From an uncultured Clostridia bacterium (lineage in GTDB: Bacteria > Bacillota > Clostridia > Christensenellales > Borkfalkiaceae), in NCBI GenBank assembly GCA_947629875.1, contig CANRFK010000091.1, forward strand, positions 1-5,501: a stretch of DNA of 5,501 nt, given 5' to 3'. Each line of letters opens with the position of its first letter. Position 1 is the stretch's first letter. A model generated the notes under the pieces. That model was given only the letters and a program-made list of their open reading frames with translations, did not search any database and had not been told where the DNA came from. The position numbers and the translations under genes are program-made. Below are positions 4,149-5,501 of this stretch, piece after piece.

Positions 4149-5501
4149 GGTATAGTCCTCCGTTTTCACAGTTTTTTGTCTTTTTTTCATGAAGCGCGTC
4201 AGCCGCAGCGCATTCCCCACCACAAAGAGGGACGAAACGCTCATCGCCGCCGCCGCATACATGGGGTTGAGCACGACGCCGAGCGTCGAGAGCGCCCCCG
4301 CCGCGAGCGGAATGCCGATGCAGTTGTAGAAAAACGCCCAAAACAGGTTCTGTTTGATGATGCGCATCGTCTTGCGGGCGAGCATGACGGCGCGCGGCAG
4401 ACAGCCGAGGTCGCCGCGCACGAGCACCATGTCCGCGCTCTCGATGGCAACATCGGTGCCGTTTCCCATCGCAATGCCGATGTCCGCCTCCTTCAAAGCG
4501 GGCGCATCGTTGATGCCGTCGCCCACCATCGCAACATAGCGGTTTGCCCGCTTCGCCTCGCGGGAAGCATGCTTTGCGGCGTCGTTTTGCTCGCGCAATG
4601 CGCGCACATATTGCAGTTTATCCTCGGGAAGAAGTTCGGCGCACACGCAAGTTTCATGGGGCGGGAACCCCGCCTCCGATGCAATGTGCTTTGCGACCGC
4701 CGCGTTGTCGCCCGTCAGCATCACGGGCATGCAGCCGAGCCCGCAGAGCTCCGAGATCGCCTCTCTGCTCCCCGCCTTCAAAGTGTCCGCAAGGGCAAAA
4801 ACCGCCAATACGTTGTGCGTTTCGGCGAGAAACAGCACCGTCTTCCCCTCGGCGGAGAGGCGTTCGTGCGTCTCGCGCCAACCGTCAAAATCCACGCCGC
4901 GTGCCCGCATCAGGTTCTCGTTCCCGAGGAAGTACGTCCTGCCGTTCACGCTGCCCACGGCGCCCTGCCCCGCAATGTACTCCACATTGTCCGCTTCATA
5001 GCCCCCGCCGCAGTACTCCACAATGCACCGCGCGAGCGGATGATTGAGCTGATTTTCCACCCCATAAGCCACTTTCTTGGCTTCGTCGTCCCCGTCGAAG
5101 AACACGACGCGCGGCTTCCCCTCGGTGACGGTCGCCGTCTTGTCGAGGAAAATATCGTGCACGGTCGCCATCTTTTGCATGGCCTCGGCGTTCTTGAAGA
5201 GCACGCCCATCGCCGCGCCCCTGCCCGTTGCCGCCATCACCGCGACGGGCGTCGCAAGCCCTAAAGCGCAGGGGCAGGAGATGACGACAACGCTCACGCC
5301 GAAGTTGAACGCCCTGTACACGTCGCCCGTCACCGAGATCCACACGACAAAGGTGATGAGCGCAAGCGCCAGCACGACGGGCACGAACACCGCCGCCACC
5401 CTGTCCGCAAGTTTTTGGATGGGCGCCTTGCTCGCCCCCGCCTCCTGCACCATGCGGATGATGCCCGAGAGCATGGTGTCCTCGCCCACCTTTTCGGCGC
5501 A
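3927..5501 (-). CDS. copA: Copper-type P1B ATPase with C-terminal CopZ-like domain (5' end outside window)
   Basis: This ATP-driven membrane pump probably exports Cu(I). The 524 residues here (counted from the window edge) begin just after the actuator domain, so any N-terminal metal-binding domain, the first four membrane helices and the TGE loop are missing. Seen: membrane helices at about 34-56 and 65-90 with the CPC ion site (C76, C78); phosphorylation site Asp120; His154-Pro155 and GQGAVG (178-183) of the nucleotide domain; TGDN (263-266); GDGIND (327-332); and two last helices with Tyr392-Asn393 and MSVSS (420-424), the copper-class signature. Two oddities: the phosphorylation motif reads DKTATVT instead of DKTGT, and about a dozen extra charged residues precede GDGIND (around 305-320). 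The frame continues through a short lysine-rich linker (435-451) into a heavy-metal-associated domain (452-524, GMMCEHC). CopA may really end near 4166; see the junction finding. Confidence 0.95.
   Translation of the reverse strand, partial: CAEKVGEDTMLSGIIRMVQEAGASKAPIQKLADRVAAVFVPVVLALALITFVVWISVTGDVYRAFNFGVSVVVISCPCALGLATPVAVMAATGRGAAMGVLFKNAEAMQKMATVHDIFLDKTATVTEGKPRVVFFDGDDEAKKVAYGVENQLNHPLARCIVEYCGGGYEADNVEYIAGQGAVGSVNGRTYFLGNENLMRARGVDFDGWRETHERLSAEGKTVLFLAETHNVLAVFALADTLKAGSREAISELCGLGCMPVMLTGDNAAVAKHIASEAGFPPHETCVCAELLPEDKLQYVRALREQNDAAKHASREAKRANRYVAMVGDGINDAPALKEADIGIAMGNGTDVAIESADMVLVRGDLGCLPRAVMLARKTMRIIKQNLFWAFFYNCIGIPLAAGALSTLGVVLNPMYAAAAMSVSSLFVVGNALRLTRFMKKRQKTVKTEDYTMKKTLTVVGMMCEHCVKHVTDALAAVPGVVKAEVKLGKKGKPGSAVVELSEEVAGEALVHAVEEAGYSVKEIA
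4157..4161 (-). promoter_or_regulatory. Ribosome binding site for internal copZ start
   Basis: GGAGG on the minus strand, eight bases before the ATG at 4148, inside the continuous copA frame. It decides the case for separate translation of the chaperone. Confidence 0.75.

Noticed and set aside
3810..5264. Long plus-strand open frame opposite the copper pump (484 codons)
   Set aside because: It is antisense to a gene with clear catalytic motifs, is very rich in His and Arg, has no domain features, and is a usual result of GC-rich codon use.

Overview
The window is GC-rich bacterial chromosome in which every convincing gene lies on the minus strand, so the genes are read from right to left. 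The protein families, the strong sigma-A-type promoters, the GGAGG-type ribosome binding sites and the hairpin-rich intergenic repeats fit a GC-rich member of the Firmicutes, probably an uncultured clostridium. This is a judgement from style, not a proven taxonomy.

Right part (3927-5501): the 3' two thirds of a copper-type P1B ATPase gene (copA), cut by the window edge. Its reading frame runs without a stop into a CopZ-like copper chaperone domain. The chaperone part has its own start codon with a GGAGG site. A shift of one base in A-runs just before the junction would end CopA immediately ahead of that site. This is the most interesting locus here: one gene, or one slippage event away from two.

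Middle part (3000-3926): an ArsR-family repressor follows the pump, with a possible operator over its own weak promoter and a GC-rich hairpin terminator behind it. Next comes a small two-CxxC (zinc-ribbon-like) protein of unknown function with its own extended -10 promoter. This small gene lies between two hairpins with identical 11-base arms, placed in opposite orientation.

Spacer (2557-3017): about 460 bases without a convincing gene. It holds two composite hairpin repeats of REP/MITE style, a further GC-rich palindrome, a 15-base tandem repeat and a near-consensus promoter for uvrC. A 34-codon reading frame starts at the expected transcription start and ends overlapping the uvrC start.

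Left part (1-2556): uvrC, the nucleotide excision repair nuclease subunit, with all catalytic and iron-sulfur residues visible. It overlaps by ATGA with a Cof-type HAD phosphatase gene that runs off the left edge. The two probably form an operon with translational coupling.

Together the right-hand genes look like a copper export module (pump, chaperone, metal-responsive type repressor), followed by an unrelated DNA repair operon.
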